Of a stretch of DNA of 64,000 nucleotides, positions 1 to 10,415 are shown one piece after another. The stretch is taken from contig NZ_CP031417.1 in assembly GCF_003367395.1 (NCBI RefSeq), forward strand, positions 930,001 through 994,000, read 5' to 3'. The stretch comes from Pseudolabrys taiwanensis (GTDB taxonomy: Bacteria > Pseudomonadota > Alphaproteobacteria > Rhizobiales > Xanthobacteraceae). Made by a program: the position numbers and the translations under genes. Positions within the stretch are counted from its first letter, which is position 1. Each line of letters starts with the position of its first letter. A model generated the notes under the pieces. The model ran no database searches. It saw only the letters and a list, made by a program, of their open reading frames with translations, and had not been told where the DNA came from.

Positions 1-1181
1 TGTCGGACGAGGACCTCGACGAGATGGAGCAGGTGGCTTGCCCGTCGGCCGGCGCCTGCGGCGCGCAGTTCACCGCCAACACGATGGCGACCGTGTCCGA
101 AGCGATCGGTCTGGCGCTGCCTTACTCGGCCGGCGCGCCCGCGCCCTACGAAATTCGCGACCGGTTCTGCATGACAGCCGGCGAGATGGTGTTGGAGCTG
201 ATCAAGCTCGGCATCCGTCCGCGTGACATCGTCACTCGTAAGGCGCTGGAGAACGCGGCGGCGGTGGTGGCGGCATCCGGTGGCTCGACCAATGCCGCAT
301 TGCACTTGCCGGCGATCGCCAACGAATGCGGTATCAAATTCGATCTGTTCGATGTCGCGGAAGTCTTCAAAAGGACACCGTATATCGCAGATTTGAAACC
401 GGGCGGCCGTTATGTCGCCAAAGACATGTTTGAAGTTGGCGGCATTCCGCTGCTGATGAAGACGCTGCTCGACCACGGCTACATGCATGGCGACTGCCTC
501 ACCGTCACCGGGCGGACGATGGCGGAAAACATGGCCAAGGTTAAGTGGAACGACCAGCAGGATGTCGTGCGACCGGCGAACAAGCCGATGACGCCGACGG
601 GCGGTGTGGTCGGTCTCAAGGGCAACCTTGCCCCGGAGGGGGCGATCGTGAAGGTCGCGGGCATGTCCAACCTCAAGTTCTCCGGCCCGGCGCGCTGCTT
701 CGACGGCGAAGAGGCTTGCTTCGAAGCCGTTCGCAAAAAGCAGTACAAGGAAGGCGACGTTCTCGTGATCCGCTACGAGGGACCGCGCGGCGGCCCCGGC
801 ATGCGCGAGATGCTGGCCACCACGGCGGCGCTTTACGGTCAGGGCATGGGCGGCAAAGTCGCGCTCATCACCGACGGCCGGTTCTCGGGCGCAACGCGCG
901 GTTTCTGCATCGGCCATGTCGGTCCGGAAGCCGCGGTCGGCGGCCCGATCGCGCTGCTCAAGGACGGCGACATCATCGAGATCGATGCCGAGAATGGCAC
1001 GCTCGACGTGAAGCTCTCCGATGCGGAGCTCGCCGAGCGCAAGAAGTCGTTCCAGCCGCGCGACATCCACTTCGGATCGGGCGCGCTGTGGAAGTACGCC
1101 CAGCAGGTCGGCAATGCGCGCGACGGCGCGGTGACTCATCCAGGCGCTTCGGCTGAGAAAGAGTGCTATGCGGACAGCTGA
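1..1181 (+). CDS. ilvD: Dihydroxy-acid dehydratase, C-terminal part (5' end outside window)
   Basis: Dehydrates 2,3-dihydroxy-isovalerate and 2,3-dihydroxy-3-methylvalerate to the 2-oxo acids in valine, isoleucine and leucine synthesis; a cytoplasmic Fe-S enzyme. The frame is open from base 3 without a start, so the gene begins upstream. The visible part has the family's cluster/active-site segment CPSAGACG followed by FTANTM, the [14 protein letters not shown] block, [32 protein letters not shown], and the [20 protein letters not shown] signature near the C-terminus. About 390 residues are present of a usual 570-620. The last 14 bases overlap the start of the next gene, which suggests co-transcription. 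The Cys-x-x-x-x-x-Cys spacing fits the family, although the Gly-Gly-Met that normally follows is Gly-Ala-Gln here. Confidence 0.96.
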   Translation, partial: SDEDLDEMEQVACPSAGACGAQFTANTMATVSEAIGLALPYSAGAPAPYEIRDRFCMTAGEMVLELIKLGIRPRDIVTRKALENAAAVVAASGGSTNAALHLPAIANECGIKFDLFDVAEVFKRTPYIADLKPGGRYVAKDMFEVGGIPLLMKTLLDHGYMHGDCLTVTGRTMAENMAKVKWNDQQDVVRPANKPMTPTGGVVGLKGNLAPEGAIVKVAGMSNLKFSGPARCFDGEEACFEAVRKKQYKEGDVLVIRYEGPRGGPGMREMLATTAALYGQGMGGKVALITDGRFSGATRGFCIGHVGPEAAVGGPIALLKDGDIIEIDAENGTLDVKLSDAELAERKKSFQPRDIHFGSGALWKYAQQVGNARDGAVTHPGASAEKECYADS

Positions 1182-1992
1182 TACCTTGTTGCGCGTCGTG
1201 GCATTCGGTGTCGGCCTTTTGGCCGCGACACCGGTCTTTGCTTTCGACGGCAGCAAGTCCGACGCCAGCGATGCCATGGCCGCCGCACCGATGTCGGCCA
1301 TGGAGGCGTTCCGTTCCGGCGCGCACTACCTGAAAGCCGGTGAGCCGGCCAAGGCGGTGAACTCGCTTGAATACGCCGCCGAGAAGGGTCATGCGCTGGC
1401 GCAATGGAAGCTCGGGCGCATGTATGCCGAAGGCGACGGCGTCACGCAGAACGATCTCAAGGCTTTCGACTACTTCCGCCGCATTGCCGATCGTCACGCC
1501 GACGACAATCCCGACACGCCGCAGTCGCGCTTCGTCGCCAACGCTTTCGTCGCGCTCGGCCACTACTATCTCGACGGCATTCCGAACAGCGCCGTGAAGC
1601 GCGACCCGTCGCGCGCGCGCGAAATGTTCAGCTATGCGGCCTCGTATTTCCGCGATCCGGATGCCCAATATTATCTGGCGCGGCTCTATCTCGACGGCAC
1701 CGGCGCGCCGCGCGATCCGCGCCAGGCGGCGCGTTGGTTCGGCCTGTCGGCGCAGAAAGGCCAGTGTGAGGCGCAGGCGATGCTGGGCGCCATGCTCTTT
1801 GCCGGCGATCACGTGCCGCGGCAGGCCGCGCGCGGTCTGATGTGGCTGACCCTCGCCAAGGATTCGGCTCGCCCCGAGCAGCAGGTCTGGATCGCCAAGC
1901 TCTACGACAGCGCCTTCGAGCAGGCGACCGAGGACGAGCGCGCGCTGGCGCTGGTCTATCTCAAGCGCTGGCTTGAGACTCGCCGGGACTAG
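1168..1992 (+). CDS. exoR: ExoR-like periplasmic Sel1-repeat protein
   Basis: A 274-residue exported protein with an N-terminal signal peptide (hydrophobic stretch about residues 8-25, ending near PVFAFDG) and a series of Sel1/TPR helical repeats, for example [37 protein letters not shown] and [14 protein letters not shown]. Length, signal peptide and the central segment ending [15 protein letters not shown] follow my recollection of rhizobial ExoR (about 268 aa), the periplasmic inhibitor of the ChvG/ExoS sensor kinase that controls exopolysaccharide and motility genes. ATG 1168 lies 14 bp inside ilvD, so translation is probably coupled. No exoS/chvI genes are in the window. If it is not a true ExoR, it is a generic Sel1 protein; family placement is more certain than function. 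Confidence 0.72.
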   Translation: MRTADTLLRVVAFGVGLLAATPVFAFDGSKSDASDAMAAAPMSAMEAFRSGAHYLKAGEPAKAVNSLEYAAEKGHALAQWKLGRMYAEGDGVTQNDLKAFDYFRRIADRHADDNPDTPQSRFVANAFVALGHYYLDGIPNSAVKRDPSRAREMFSYAASYFRDPDAQYYLARLYLDGTGAPRDPRQAARWFGLSAQKGQCEAQAMLGAMLFAGDHVPRQAARGLMWLTLAKDSARPEQQVWIAKLYDSAFEQATEDERALALVYLKRWLETRRD

Positions 1993-2161
1993 GTCTGCGG
2001 CATCCGCCTCCGGCGGCCCCTTTCATATTCCCGCAATTGCCCAATCCACGCCGTTCCGGCGCGGATTAAACCTTTGCTTATCACTTTCGCATAACTTTTC
2101 TCCCTTGTTGCGTGCGCCGGGTTGTTTCCTCGCCTTTTCGATTGATCTTACGGGGGACCAA

Positions 2162-3859
2162 ATGCTCCGACTGTCGAATATTCGCATCGGTACCAAGCTT
2201 GCCGTGATGTCCGGCTTCGCCATCGTGCTGGTGGCCTGCATGCTGGCCACGTTGATTGTCGGAAACAGCTTGGTCCGCGAGGCCGTGGAGAAATCGAACA
2301 CGGGCGTGGTCAGCACACGCGATCTCGAGGCGATCAAGGCCGCCGAGCGTGGCATGCAGATCGCCGCGCGCGACGTCAGCCTGGCGCCTCACGAGATCGC
2401 CTTGCAACAGTCGCTCAAGTTGTTGGATGCCGAGCGGCAAGCGGCTCACGCGCGGATCGATCCGATGGTCGCCCTGTTCGCCGTTCCCGAGCGCCGGGAA
2501 GCGATCGCGACCATCAAGAAGCTCATCGATACCTATGCGGTCGAAGTGCAGAAGTTGTCGCGCATCAAGGCGGAAGCGCTCGCGCTGCGTTTGCAGGGTG
2601 GCCTCCAGGCAGAGGCCGAAGCCGAGGGCCTGGCGCTGGAGATCGAGCGGATCGGACTGGAAGTCTTGACCCCCACGGTGCGCCAGATCGAGGACGGCAC
2701 CGGCAAGCTGGTTCAATCGGTGGGAACGGAGTCCGAAAGCGGCCTGGCGGGCGCGCGCGAAACGATGAATTTCGCCGAGCGCATCGGGCTTGCGGTCGGT
2801 CTCGGCGCCATTGTCATCCTGATCGGTTCGGCGGTGTTCGGCGCGCTGTCGATCGCCCGGCCCATTCGCGCCTTGCGGCGGCCATTGAACGAGGCCGCCG
2901 GCGGCAACTTCAACGTCTCCGTGCCCGGTGTCGGTCGCAGGGACGAAGTGGGCGAGATCGCCGACGCCGTCGTGCGCATGACCGCGCAGGTGAGCAAGAC
3001 GTTGGCGGATATCAAGGTGTCGGGACAGGAAGTCGCGACGGCATCGGCGGAAATCTCGACCAGCACCACCGATCTGTCGCAGCGCACGGAGGAGCAGGCC
3101 GCGAGCCTCGAAGAGACCACGGCGGCGATGGAGGAACTTGCCGCAACGGTGAAGAAGAACGCCGAGAATGCGCAGCAAGCCAGTCGATTTGCCACCGGTA
3201 CGCGCGATGTCGCCGACCGCGGCAGCCGCGTCGTTGCCGATGCGGTCGAGGCCATGGCCAAGATCGAGGAGTCCTCGCGCAGGATATCGGACATCATCGG
3301 CGTCATCGACGAGATCGCCCGTCAGACGAACTTGCTCGCGCTCAACGCAGCCGTCGAAGCCGCGCGAGCCGGCGAAGCCGGTCGCGGCTTCGCCGTGGTC
3401 GCAACCGAAGTGCGCGGACTGGCCCAGCGCTCCGCGCAAGCGGCGAAGGACATCAAGGACCTGATCACCAGTTCCGGCAGCCAGGTGAAAGACGGTGTCG
3501 ATCTCGTCAACAAAGCCGGCGAAGCGCTCAGCGAGATCGTCGGGTCGATCCGGCAAGTCGCCGACATCGTCGCCGAGATCGCCAGTGCCAGCGGCGAACA
3601 GGCGACCGGCATTGAAGAGATCAACAAGGCGCTGACGCAGATGGACGACGCCACGCAGCAGAACGCCGCGCTGGTCGAGGAGAACGCCGCGACCGCCAAG
3701 GCGCTCGAGCATCAGGCCAAGACGATGGACGAGCAGATCGCGTTCTTCCGCCTCGGTGAGGCCGCGCCTCAGGTCGACGAGACGGGCGAGCCCGCGGCGG
3801 AGGCCGTCATCGCCACTCCCGAGGCGGCGGCCGAAAACAGGCGCCGGGCCGCGGCCTGA
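2162..3859 (+). CDS. Methyl-accepting chemotaxis protein
   Basis: Transmembrane chemoreceptor of about 565 aa. It has a first membrane helix (about residues 12-34), a small helical periplasmic region (about 35-205) rich in Glu and Ala that looks like a four-helix-bundle sensor, a second helix (about 208-232), a HAMP domain starting at [16 protein letters not shown], and a cytoplasmic signalling domain with the conserved hairpin tip ([20 protein letters not shown], about 382-401) that contacts CheA and CheW. There is no C-terminal NWETF-type pentapeptide; the tail is Ala/Glu-rich. ATG 2162 is preferred over a farther upstream frame opening because a purine-rich GGGGGA lies just before it and a membrane helix follows at once. 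The ligand cannot be told. Confidence 0.93.
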   Translation: MLRLSNIRIGTKLAVMSGFAIVLVACMLATLIVGNSLVREAVEKSNTGVVSTRDLEAIKAAERGMQIAARDVSLAPHEIALQQSLKLLDAERQAAHARIDPMVALFAVPERREAIATIKKLIDTYAVEVQKLSRIKAEALALRLQGGLQAEAEAEGLALEIERIGLEVLTPTVRQIEDGTGKLVQSVGTESESGLAGARETMNFAERIGLAVGLGAIVILIGSAVFGALSIARPIRALRRPLNEAAGGNFNVSVPGVGRRDEVGEIADAVVRMTAQVSKTLADIKVSGQEVATASAEISTSTTDLSQRTEEQAASLEETTAAMEELAATVKKNAENAQQASRFATGTRDVADRGSRVVADAVEAMAKIEESSRRISDIIGVIDEIARQTNLLALNAAVEAARAGEAGRGFAVVATEVRGLAQRSAQAAKDIKDLITSSGSQVKDGVDLVNKAGEALSEIVGSIRQVADIVAEIASASGEQATGIEEINKALTQMDDATQQNAALVEENAATAKALEHQAKTMDEQIAFFRLGEAAPQVDETGEPAAEAVIATPEAAAENRRRAAA

Positions 3860-3971
3860 TAGACCGGCTCGCGCGCCCAGACGCCTTCGAGACCGGGGCT
3901 GCATGACAGCGTTTGGGCGCGTACCGGCCCGTTTTGAGGCGCTTCGAGGCCCCGGAACGGCCAATCCCGCC

Positions 3972-4000
3972 TTGCTTCTGCGGAATCCGCCCTATATAAG
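3972..4000 (+). promoter_or_regulatory. Candidate sigma-70-type promoter of the rpsB operon
   Basis: TTGCTT (3972-3977) and TATAAG (3995-4000) are separated by exactly 17 bp in the 257-bp gap between the chemoreceptor and rpsB. The predicted start, near 4007, would give a leader of about 110 nt. This is the only strong housekeeping-type match seen in the gap, and no terminator was seen after the chemoreceptor gene. Confidence 0.5.
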
Positions 4001-4031
4001 CCCCGACATCACTCACGCGGACGCATGGCTC

Positions 4032-4080
4032 TGGCCCCAACAACTGGGCCAATTGGCCGTCCGGTGGCCCCATCCGGGGC
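4032..4080 (+). promoter_or_regulatory. Two stem-loops in the rpsB 5' leader
   Basis: The predicted leader holds two perfect hairpins: TGGCCC (4032-4037) pairs with GGGCCA (4046-4051) around an 8-nt loop, and GCCCC (4067-4071) pairs with GGGGC (4076-4080) around ATCC. They lie between the predicted transcription start and the rpsB start codon. Ribosomal protein S2 represses its own mRNA leader in enterobacteria, so an autoregulatory role is a reasonable inference; no sequence match to the known leader is claimed. Confidence 0.35.
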
Positions 4081-4116
4081 TCACAACCGTCCGCGGCGGA
4101 TCAACCGGAGAAGATT

Positions 4117-5106
4117 ATGGCGCTTCCTGACTTTTCAATGCGTCAGCTTTTGGAGGCTGGCGTGCACTTCGGCCATCAGGCCCACCGCTGGAACCCGAAG
4201 ATGGATCAGTACATCTTCGGCACCCGCAACAACATTCACATCATCGACCTCGCGCAGACCGTGCCGATGCTGCACCAGGCGCTGCAGGCGGTGTCCGATA
4301 CCGTCGCCAAGGGCGGCCGTATCCTGTTCGTCGGCACCAAGCGCCAGGCGCAGGACGCGATCGCCGATGCGGCCAAGCGTTGCGCGCAGTACTACGTGAA
4401 CTCGCGCTGGCTCGGCGGCACGCTGACCAACTGGAAGACCATTTCGGGTTCGATCTCGCGCCTGCGCAAGCTCGACGAGATGCTCTCTTCGGGTGAAGCC
4501 GGCGGCTACACCAAGAAAGAGCGCCTGACGATGCAGCGCGAGCGCGACAAGCTCGACCGCGCGCTCGGCGGCATCAAGGACATGGGCGGCGTGCCGGACA
4601 TGATCTTCGTGATCGACACGAACAAGGAAGACATCGCGATCAAGGAGGCCCAGCGCCTCAACATCCCGGTCGCGGCGATCGTCGATACGAATTGCGATCC
4701 GGCCGGCATCACCTATGTCGTCCCGGGCAATGACGACGCGAGCCGCGCCGTCTCGATGTATTGCGAACTGATCGCCAAGGCCGCCATCGACGGCATTGCG
4801 CGCAGCCAGGGCGAGCGCGGCGTCGACATCGGCGCGCAGGAAAAGCCGGTTATCTCCGAGCAGATCCCGTCGCAGGACGTTGGCTTCGAGCAGCTGCCGG
4901 GTCCGCGCGGCGTCGCCGACGACCTCAAGAAGCTGCCCGGCGTGTCGGGCGCGATCGAGAAGCAGCTCAACGATCTGGGCATCTTCCACTACGACCAGAT
5001 CGCCGGCCTGAACGACAAGGCCGCGCATTTCGTCGGCGAAGAAGTGGGTCTGCCGGCGCGCGTGCCGGGCTGGATCGCCAAGGCCAAGGAACTGACGGCC
5101 GAGTAA
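4117..5106 (+). CDS. rpsB: 30S ribosomal protein S2 with C-terminal helix-hairpin-helix extension
   Basis: Small-subunit ribosomal protein. Residues 1-230 are the S2 core, with [19 protein letters not shown] at the N-terminus and [20 protein letters not shown] near 188-207. At 329 aa it is about 90 residues longer than E. coli S2. The extra C-terminus (about 262-329) begins [20 protein letters not shown] and continues [11 protein letters not shown], ending in a WIAKAKEL helix. This is the helix-hairpin-helix-like domain also known as tails on other alphaproteobacterial proteins. A purine-rich GGAGAAG precedes ATG 4117. First gene of the rpsB-tsf-pyrH-frr run. Confidence 0.98.
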   Translation: MALPDFSMRQLLEAGVHFGHQAHRWNPKMDQYIFGTRNNIHIIDLAQTVPMLHQALQAVSDTVAKGGRILFVGTKRQAQDAIADAAKRCAQYYVNSRWLGGTLTNWKTISGSISRLRKLDEMLSSGEAGGYTKKERLTMQRERDKLDRALGGIKDMGGVPDMIFVIDTNKEDIAIKEAQRLNIPVAAIVDTNCDPAGITYVVPGNDDASRAVSMYCELIAKAAIDGIARSQGERGVDIGAQEKPVISEQIPSQDVGFEQLPGPRGVADDLKKLPGVSGAIEKQLNDLGIFHYDQIAGLNDKAAHFVGEEVGLPARVPGWIAKAKELTAE

Positions 5107-5137
5107 TCGGGCTGTCGTTTCAGCTCTGTAATTTCGA

Positions 5138-5159
5138 GCGGCGCCGGCAACGGCGCCGC
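5138..5159 (+). terminator. Strong stem-loop between rpsB and tsf (attenuator-like)
   Basis: GCGGCGCCG (5138-5146) and CGGCGCCGC (5151-5159) form a perfect 9-bp stem closed by a GCAA tetraloop. No U-run follows, so this is not a classic terminator. In E. coli the rpsB-tsf gap also carries a partial terminator that sets the ratio of the two products; a similar attenuating or mRNA-stabilising role is inferred. Confidence 0.4.
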
Positions 5160-5184
5160 CGTTTACGCATGAAGGAATAGTTCG

Positions 5185-6108
5185 ATGGCAAATATCACCG
5201 CCCAGATGGTCAAAGAGCTGCGCGAGTCGACCGGCGCCGGCATGATGGATTGCAAGGCTGCGCTCAACGAGTCCGCCGGCGACATGACGGCGGCGCAGGA
5301 CTGGCTGCGCAAGAAGGGCCTGTCGAAAGCCGCCAAGAAGGCCGGCCGCGTCGCGGCCGAGGGCCTCATCGGCGTGAAGGTTGAAGGCGTCAAGGGCGTC
5401 GCGGTCGAGGTGAACTCCGAGACCGACTTCGTTGCCCGCAACGACCTGTTCCAGGGCCTCGTGAAGATGATCGCGGATGTCGCGCTCACCGCCGGCACCG
5501 ATGTCGAAGTCATCAAGGCGACCAAGGTCGGCAGCATCACCGTTGCCGACGCGATCTCCGACACCGTCGCCAAGATCGGTGAGAACATGACCTTGCGCCG
5601 CGCCGCTCTGCTCGAAGTGAAGCAGGGCGCCGTCGGCCAGTACGTGCATTCCTCGGTGACCGACGGCCTCGGCAAGATCGGTGTGTTGGTCGGCCTCGAG
5701 TCGTCGGGCAACAAGGACGAACTCGTCGCGCTCGGCCGTATGATTGCGATGCACATTGCCGCCGCCAATCCGCAGGCGCTCGACGCGTCGGGTCTCGATC
5801 CGGAAGTCGTCAAGCGCGAGAAGGATGTGCTTGCCGACAAGTTCCGTCAGCAGGGCAAGCCCGAGAACGTGATCGAAAAGATCGTCGAGTCGGGCCTGAA
5901 GACCTTCTACAAGGAAGTCTGCCTGCTCGAGCAGGTCTACGTGCACGACACGGGCAAGAGCGTCGCGCAGGCGGTGAAGGATGCCGAAGGCAAGGTAGGC
6001 GGTCCGATCAAGGTCACCGGTTTCGTGCGCTATGCGCTCGGTGAGGGCATCGAGAAGCAGGAAAACGACTTCGCTGCTGAAGTCGCGGCTGCTGCGGGGC
6101 AGGGCTGA
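5185..6108 (+). CDS. tsf: Elongation factor Ts
   Basis: Guanine nucleotide exchange factor that recycles EF-Tu from the GDP to the GTP form. The 307-aa product has the N-terminal UBA-like module with the hallmark [19 protein letters not shown] (about 11-29), then [22 protein letters not shown] and the core motif [13 protein letters not shown] (about 74-86) that contacts EF-Tu. GKSVAQAVK lies near the C-terminus. Length is normal for the family. It sits 78 bp after rpsB and 51 bp before pyrH in the conserved translation cluster. Confidence 0.98.
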   Translation: MANITAQMVKELRESTGAGMMDCKAALNESAGDMTAAQDWLRKKGLSKAAKKAGRVAAEGLIGVKVEGVKGVAVEVNSETDFVARNDLFQGLVKMIADVALTAGTDVEVIKATKVGSITVADAISDTVAKIGENMTLRRAALLEVKQGAVGQYVHSSVTDGLGKIGVLVGLESSGNKDELVALGRMIAMHIAAANPQALDASGLDPEVVKREKDVLADKFRQQGKPENVIEKIVESGLKTFYKEVCLLEQVYVHDTGKSVAQAVKDAEGKVGGPIKVTGFVRYALGEGIEKQENDFAAEVAAAAGQG

Positions 6109-6159
6109 TCGTACGGCGCCGCCACGGCATCGGCGGAAGAAGGAAGGATCGCAACCAGC

Positions 6160-6873
6160 ATGAGTGATCCGATCTACCGACGCGTCATCGTCAAGCTTTC
6201 GGGCGAGGCGCTCACCGGTTCCGGCGATTTCGGTATCGAACAGGCCACGGTCGAGCGGCTCGCCGCCGACCTCGTCGCGACCGCCAGGCTCGGCGTCGAA
6301 CTCGGCGTCGTCGTCGGCGGCGGCAACATCTTCCGCGGTGTCGAGGTGTCCGAGCGCGGCGTGCCGCGCCCAGTCGGCGACACCATGGGCATGCTGGCCA
6401 CGGTGATGAACTGCTTGGTGCTCGAGGCGGCGATCGAGCGTGCCGGCTGCGAGGCGCGCACGTTGTCGGCGCTGGCCATGCCGGCTGTCTGCGAGATGTA
6501 CAACCGCAAGCGGGCGATGAAGAACCTCGGCAAAGGCCGGGTCGTTCTGCTCGCCGCCGGTACCGGCAACCCGTTCTTCACGACCGACACCACGGCCGTG
6601 CTGCGCGGGGCGGAGCTGGAAGCCCAGGCCGTGCTGAAGGCGACCAATGTCGACGGCGTCTACACCGCCGACCCCAAGAAAGACCCCAATGCCAAGCGTT
6701 ACGAGCGCCTGAGCCACCAGGAGGCGCTCGCGAAGGACTTACGGGTTATGGATGGCGCCGCCTTCGCGCTTGCCCGGGAAAACCGGATGCCTATCATCGT
6801 GTTCTCGATCGACGAGAAAGGCGCCATCGAATCCGTTCTGCGCGGCAAGGGCCGCGCGACCGTCGTCGGCTAG
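6160..6873 (+). CDS. pyrH: Uridylate (UMP) kinase
   Basis: Phosphorylates UMP to UDP in pyrimidine nucleotide synthesis; bacterial UMP kinases of the amino-acid-kinase fold are hexameric and usually activated by GTP and inhibited by UTP. The 237-aa protein has the N-terminal [11 protein letters not shown] phosphate-binding segment, [11 protein letters not shown] (about 49-59), [28 protein letters not shown] and the C-terminal [11 protein letters not shown] nucleotide-binding loop. A GGAAGAAGGAAGG purine tract precedes the start. It lies between tsf and frr, the usual order. Confidence 0.98.
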   Translation: MSDPIYRRVIVKLSGEALTGSGDFGIEQATVERLAADLVATARLGVELGVVVGGGNIFRGVEVSERGVPRPVGDTMGMLATVMNCLVLEAAIERAGCEARTLSALAMPAVCEMYNRKRAMKNLGKGRVVLLAAGTGNPFFTTDTTAVLRGAELEAQAVLKATNVDGVYTADPKKDPNAKRYERLSHQEALAKDLRVMDGAAFALARENRMPIIVFSIDEKGAIESVLRGKGRATVVG

Positions 6874-6939
6874 GCGCCGGCGGACTTAAAAACGCCCGGC
6901 CATCGGTTCAGATGGCGGCGCTGAATTCGAGGGATCGCC

Positions 6940-7503
6940 ATGGCGACTGCTAACTACGACATCAACGACATCAAGCGCCGCATGCAGGGCGCGAGCGCTT
7001 CGCTCAAGACCGAATTGTCCGGTCTGCGCACCGGCCGCGCGTCGTCCCACCTGCTCGATCCGGTGATGGTCGACGCTTACGGCTCTCAGATGCCGCTGGT
7101 CCAATGCGCGAGCGTCACGGTACCGGAGCCGCGCCTGATCGCGGTCAGCGTCTGGGACAAGTCCCTGGTGAAGGCCGTCGAGAAGGCGATCGTCGATTCC
7201 AATCTCGGCCTGTCGCCGGCGACCGAGGGCCAGACCATTCGCCTACGTATCCCGGAGTTGAACGAGGAGCGCCGCAAGGAGCTCGTCAAGATCGCGCATA
7301 AATACGCCGAGACCGCCCGCGTCGCCGTGCGTCATGTGCGTCGCGACGCGATGGACCTGATCAAGAAGCTCGAGAAGGACCACGCGATCAGCAAGGACGA
7401 TCACGAGCGCTATTCGGGCGAGATCCAGAAAGCGACCGATGCCGGTATCGTCGAGATCGATCAGCTGCTCGCTGCGAAGGAAAAGGAGATCCTCACGGTC
7501 TGA
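6940..7503 (+). CDS. frr: Ribosome recycling factor
   Basis: Works with EF-G to split the post-termination ribosome complex. The 187-aa product has normal family length, the three-helix-bundle motif [20 protein letters not shown] (about 29-48), [15 protein letters not shown], the [20 protein letters not shown] block (about 104-123) and [18 protein letters not shown] near the C-terminus. ATG 6940 follows GAGGGATCGCC. Next gene uppS begins 9 bp downstream. Confidence 0.98.
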   Translation: MATANYDINDIKRRMQGASASLKTELSGLRTGRASSHLLDPVMVDAYGSQMPLVQCASVTVPEPRLIAVSVWDKSLVKAVEKAIVDSNLGLSPATEGQTIRLRIPELNEERRKELVKIAHKYAETARVAVRHVRRDAMDLIKKLEKDHAISKDDHERYSGEIQKATDAGIVEIDQLLAAKEKEILTV

Positions 7504-7512
7504 GGTCGCTTG

Positions 7513-8268
<756 letters not shown>

Positions 8269-8272
8269 GCCG

Positions 8273-9127
8273 GTGTCTGGTCCCGTGTCCGACACGGCCC
8301 CCCGCGTCGCAGCGAGCAATCTTGTATTGCGCATTGCGTCCGCTGTGGTGCTGGCCCCGGTGGCCGTCGCCGCGGCTTATTTCGGCGGTTGGCTGTTCGC
8401 TCTGTTCTGGGGCTTGGCGGCCGTCGCGATCCTGTGGGAATGGACGACTCTCGTTGCCGGTGCAGGTCATCGCGGGATGTTCGTCAGCGCGGCAGCCGCG
8501 CTCGCGATCGCGACCTTCGTTGCCTGGCTGCACCGGCCGATCGCCGCGCTCCTGCTCGTGGGATTGGGCGCTTTCGCCGCAGCGATTTTTGCACCGCGGT
8601 TGCGTCGCGGTTGGGTCATCGCCGGGGTTGGCTATGCCGGGATGATGCTTCTCGCCCCGGTGTTGCTGCGCGACGATGAGGAGTATGGTCTGTTCGCGAT
8701 CGTGCTGTTGTTCGCGGTCGTTTGGAGCACGGACATCTTCGCTTATTTCGCCGGCCGCACGTTTGGCGGACCGAAATTGTGTCCGGCTATCAGTCCGAAG
8801 AAGACTTGGTCGGGCGCTATTGCCGGTACGCTCGGGGCGGTGCTGATCGCCTTCGGCGTTGCGCGTTATTTCGGTTCGCCCGACTGGATCGCGATCGGTC
8901 TTCTCGCGTTGGTGCTTTCCATGGTGTCGCAAGTCGGCGACCTTTTGGAATCCTCGGTCAAGCGTCACTTCGGCGCCAAGGATGCGAGCCATCTCATCCC
9001 CGGCCATGGCGGCGTGATGGATCGGCTCGATAGTTTCTGGGCAGCGGCGGTCGTCGCTTGTTTGATCGGTCTTGCGCGCGGCGGCTTCGATCACGCCGCG
9101 CATGGTCTGTTGGAATGGTCGCGATGA
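8273..9127 (+). CDS. cdsA: Phosphatidate cytidylyltransferase
   Basis: Integral membrane enzyme that makes CDP-diacylglycerol from phosphatidic acid and CTP, the branch point for all phospholipids. It has at least seven hydrophobic segments and the complete CDP-diacylglycerol synthase signature SSVKRHFGAKDASHLIPGHG, continued GVMDRLD. The start is uncertain: no ATG is present near the N-terminus, and the candidates are TTG 8246 (inside uppS), GTG 8273 and GTG 8285, all with weak ribosome binding sites. 8273 gives 284 aa, normal for the family. The stop overlaps dxr as ATGA. Confidence 0.93.
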   Translation: MSGPVSDTAPRVAASNLVLRIASAVVLAPVAVAAAYFGGWLFALFWGLAAVAILWEWTTLVAGAGHRGMFVSAAAALAIATFVAWLHRPIAALLLVGLGAFAAAIFAPRLRRGWVIAGVGYAGMMLLAPVLLRDDEEYGLFAIVLLFAVVWSTDIFAYFAGRTFGGPKLCPAISPKKTWSGAIAGTLGAVLIAFGVARYFGSPDWIAIGLLALVLSMVSQVGDLLESSVKRHFGAKDASHLIPGHGGVMDRLDSFWAAAVVACLIGLARGGFDHAAHGLLEWSR

Positions 9128-10362
9128 GTAAGGTTATGAGCGCGCTTGGACGTTTGCCCGCGCGGCCGCTGAGCGCGGATGCCGAGCGCAGCATTACTGT
9201 TCTCGGTGCGACCGGCTCGATCGGCTCGAGCACGCTCGACTTGATCAAGCGCGAGCCCGGCCGCTATCGCGTGCAGGCGATCACGGCCGGCCGCAATGCC
9301 GGCCAGCTCGCGCAGATCGCGCGCGCGGTCGGCGCCCGCGTTGCCGTCGTCGCCGATGCCGACGCGTATCGCGATCTCAAGGATGCCTTGTCCGGCTCCG
9401 GCATCGAAGCCGCCGCCGGCGCCGATGCGCTGGTCGAAGCGGCCGAGCAGCCGGCCGATTGGGTGATGGCCGCGATCGCCGGCGCGGTTGGCTTGCGGCC
9501 GACCTTGGCGGCGATCGAGCGCGGCGCCACCGTCGCGCTCGCCAACAAGGAATGCATGGTGTGCGCCGGCGCGTTGTTCATGCGCCGCGCGGCGACCTCG
9601 GGCGCGACCGTGCTGCCGGTCGATTCCGAACACAACGCCATCTTCCAGGCGCTCACCGCCGGTCCCCGCGAAGGCGTGCGCCGTGTCATCCTCACCGCCT
9701 CGGGCGGGCCGTTCCGCACATGGAGCCTCGAGGCGATCCGCGCCGCGACGCCGCAGCAGGCGCTCAAGCATCCCAACTGGTCGATGGGTCAGAAGGTCAC
9801 CATCGATTCCGCGAGCCTGATGAACAAGGGTCTCGAACTAATCGAGGCGCATCATCTGTTCACGCTGCCGCCAAGCGAGATCGACGTGCTCGTGCATCCG
9901 CAGTCGGTCATTCACAGCATGGTCGAATACACCGACGGCTCGGTGGTGGCGCAGCTCGGCGCGCCCGATATGCGCATCCCGATCGCGCACTGCCTGGCCT
10001 GGCCGCATCGGCTGGATTGGCCGGCGCCGCGTCTGGATCTCGCCAAGGTGCGCGAACTGACCTTCGAAGAACCGGATCTCGTCCGCTTTCCGGCGCTCGG
10101 GCTGGCGCGGTGGGCGATGGAGCGGGGCGGGGCGGCGCCGACCGTCCTCAACGCCGCCGACGAGGTGGCGGTGGCCGAGTTCATCGCCGGCCGGATTGCG
10201 TTCCTGGATATTCCGGCCCTGGTCGAGGCGACCTTGGGCGCGGCGGAAAAGCGGGGATTGCTGGCGGAACCCACCACCGTCGAAATGGCCCTCGCCATTG
10301 ACCATGATGCAAGGTCGTTGGCCCGCGACCTCTTGCCCGAATTTGCCGTAAAGGCATCCTAG
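9124..10362 (+). CDS. dxr: 1-deoxy-D-xylulose 5-phosphate reductoisomerase
   Basis: Second step of the MEP isoprenoid pathway, making 2-C-methyl-D-erythritol 4-phosphate with NADPH and a divalent metal. The protein (412 aa) has the N-terminal NADPH motif ITVLGATGSIGSSTLDLI, ALANKECMVCAG, the metal and substrate residues in PVDSEHNAIFQAL, ILTASGGPFR, and HPNWSMGQKVTIDSASLMNK. ATG 9124 overlaps the cdsA stop (ATGA), giving translational coupling; ATG 9139 is an alternative. It supplies IPP for the UppS product encoded two genes upstream. Confidence 0.98.
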   Translation: MSKVMSALGRLPARPLSADAERSITVLGATGSIGSSTLDLIKREPGRYRVQAITAGRNAGQLAQIARAVGARVAVVADADAYRDLKDALSGSGIEAAAGADALVEAAEQPADWVMAAIAGAVGLRPTLAAIERGATVALANKECMVCAGALFMRRAATSGATVLPVDSEHNAIFQALTAGPREGVRRVILTASGGPFRTWSLEAIRAATPQQALKHPNWSMGQKVTIDSASLMNKGLELIEAHHLFTLPPSEIDVLVHPQSVIHSMVEYTDGSVVAQLGAPDMRIPIAHCLAWPHRLDWPAPRLDLAKVRELTFEEPDLVRFPALGLARWAMERGGAAPTVLNAADEVAVAEFIAGRIAFLDIPALVEATLGAAEKRGLLAEPTTVEMALAIDHDARSLARDLLPEFAVKAS

Positions 10363-10415
10363 TAAAAGTTGCGTATTGTGGGGGCCGCGGCTCCCGGGAT
10401 GAATTGGACGATCAC

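Noticed and set aside
4135..6717. 860-codon minus-strand open frame opposite rpsB, tsf and pyrH
   Set aside because: Shadow frame of three highly conserved plus-strand genes.
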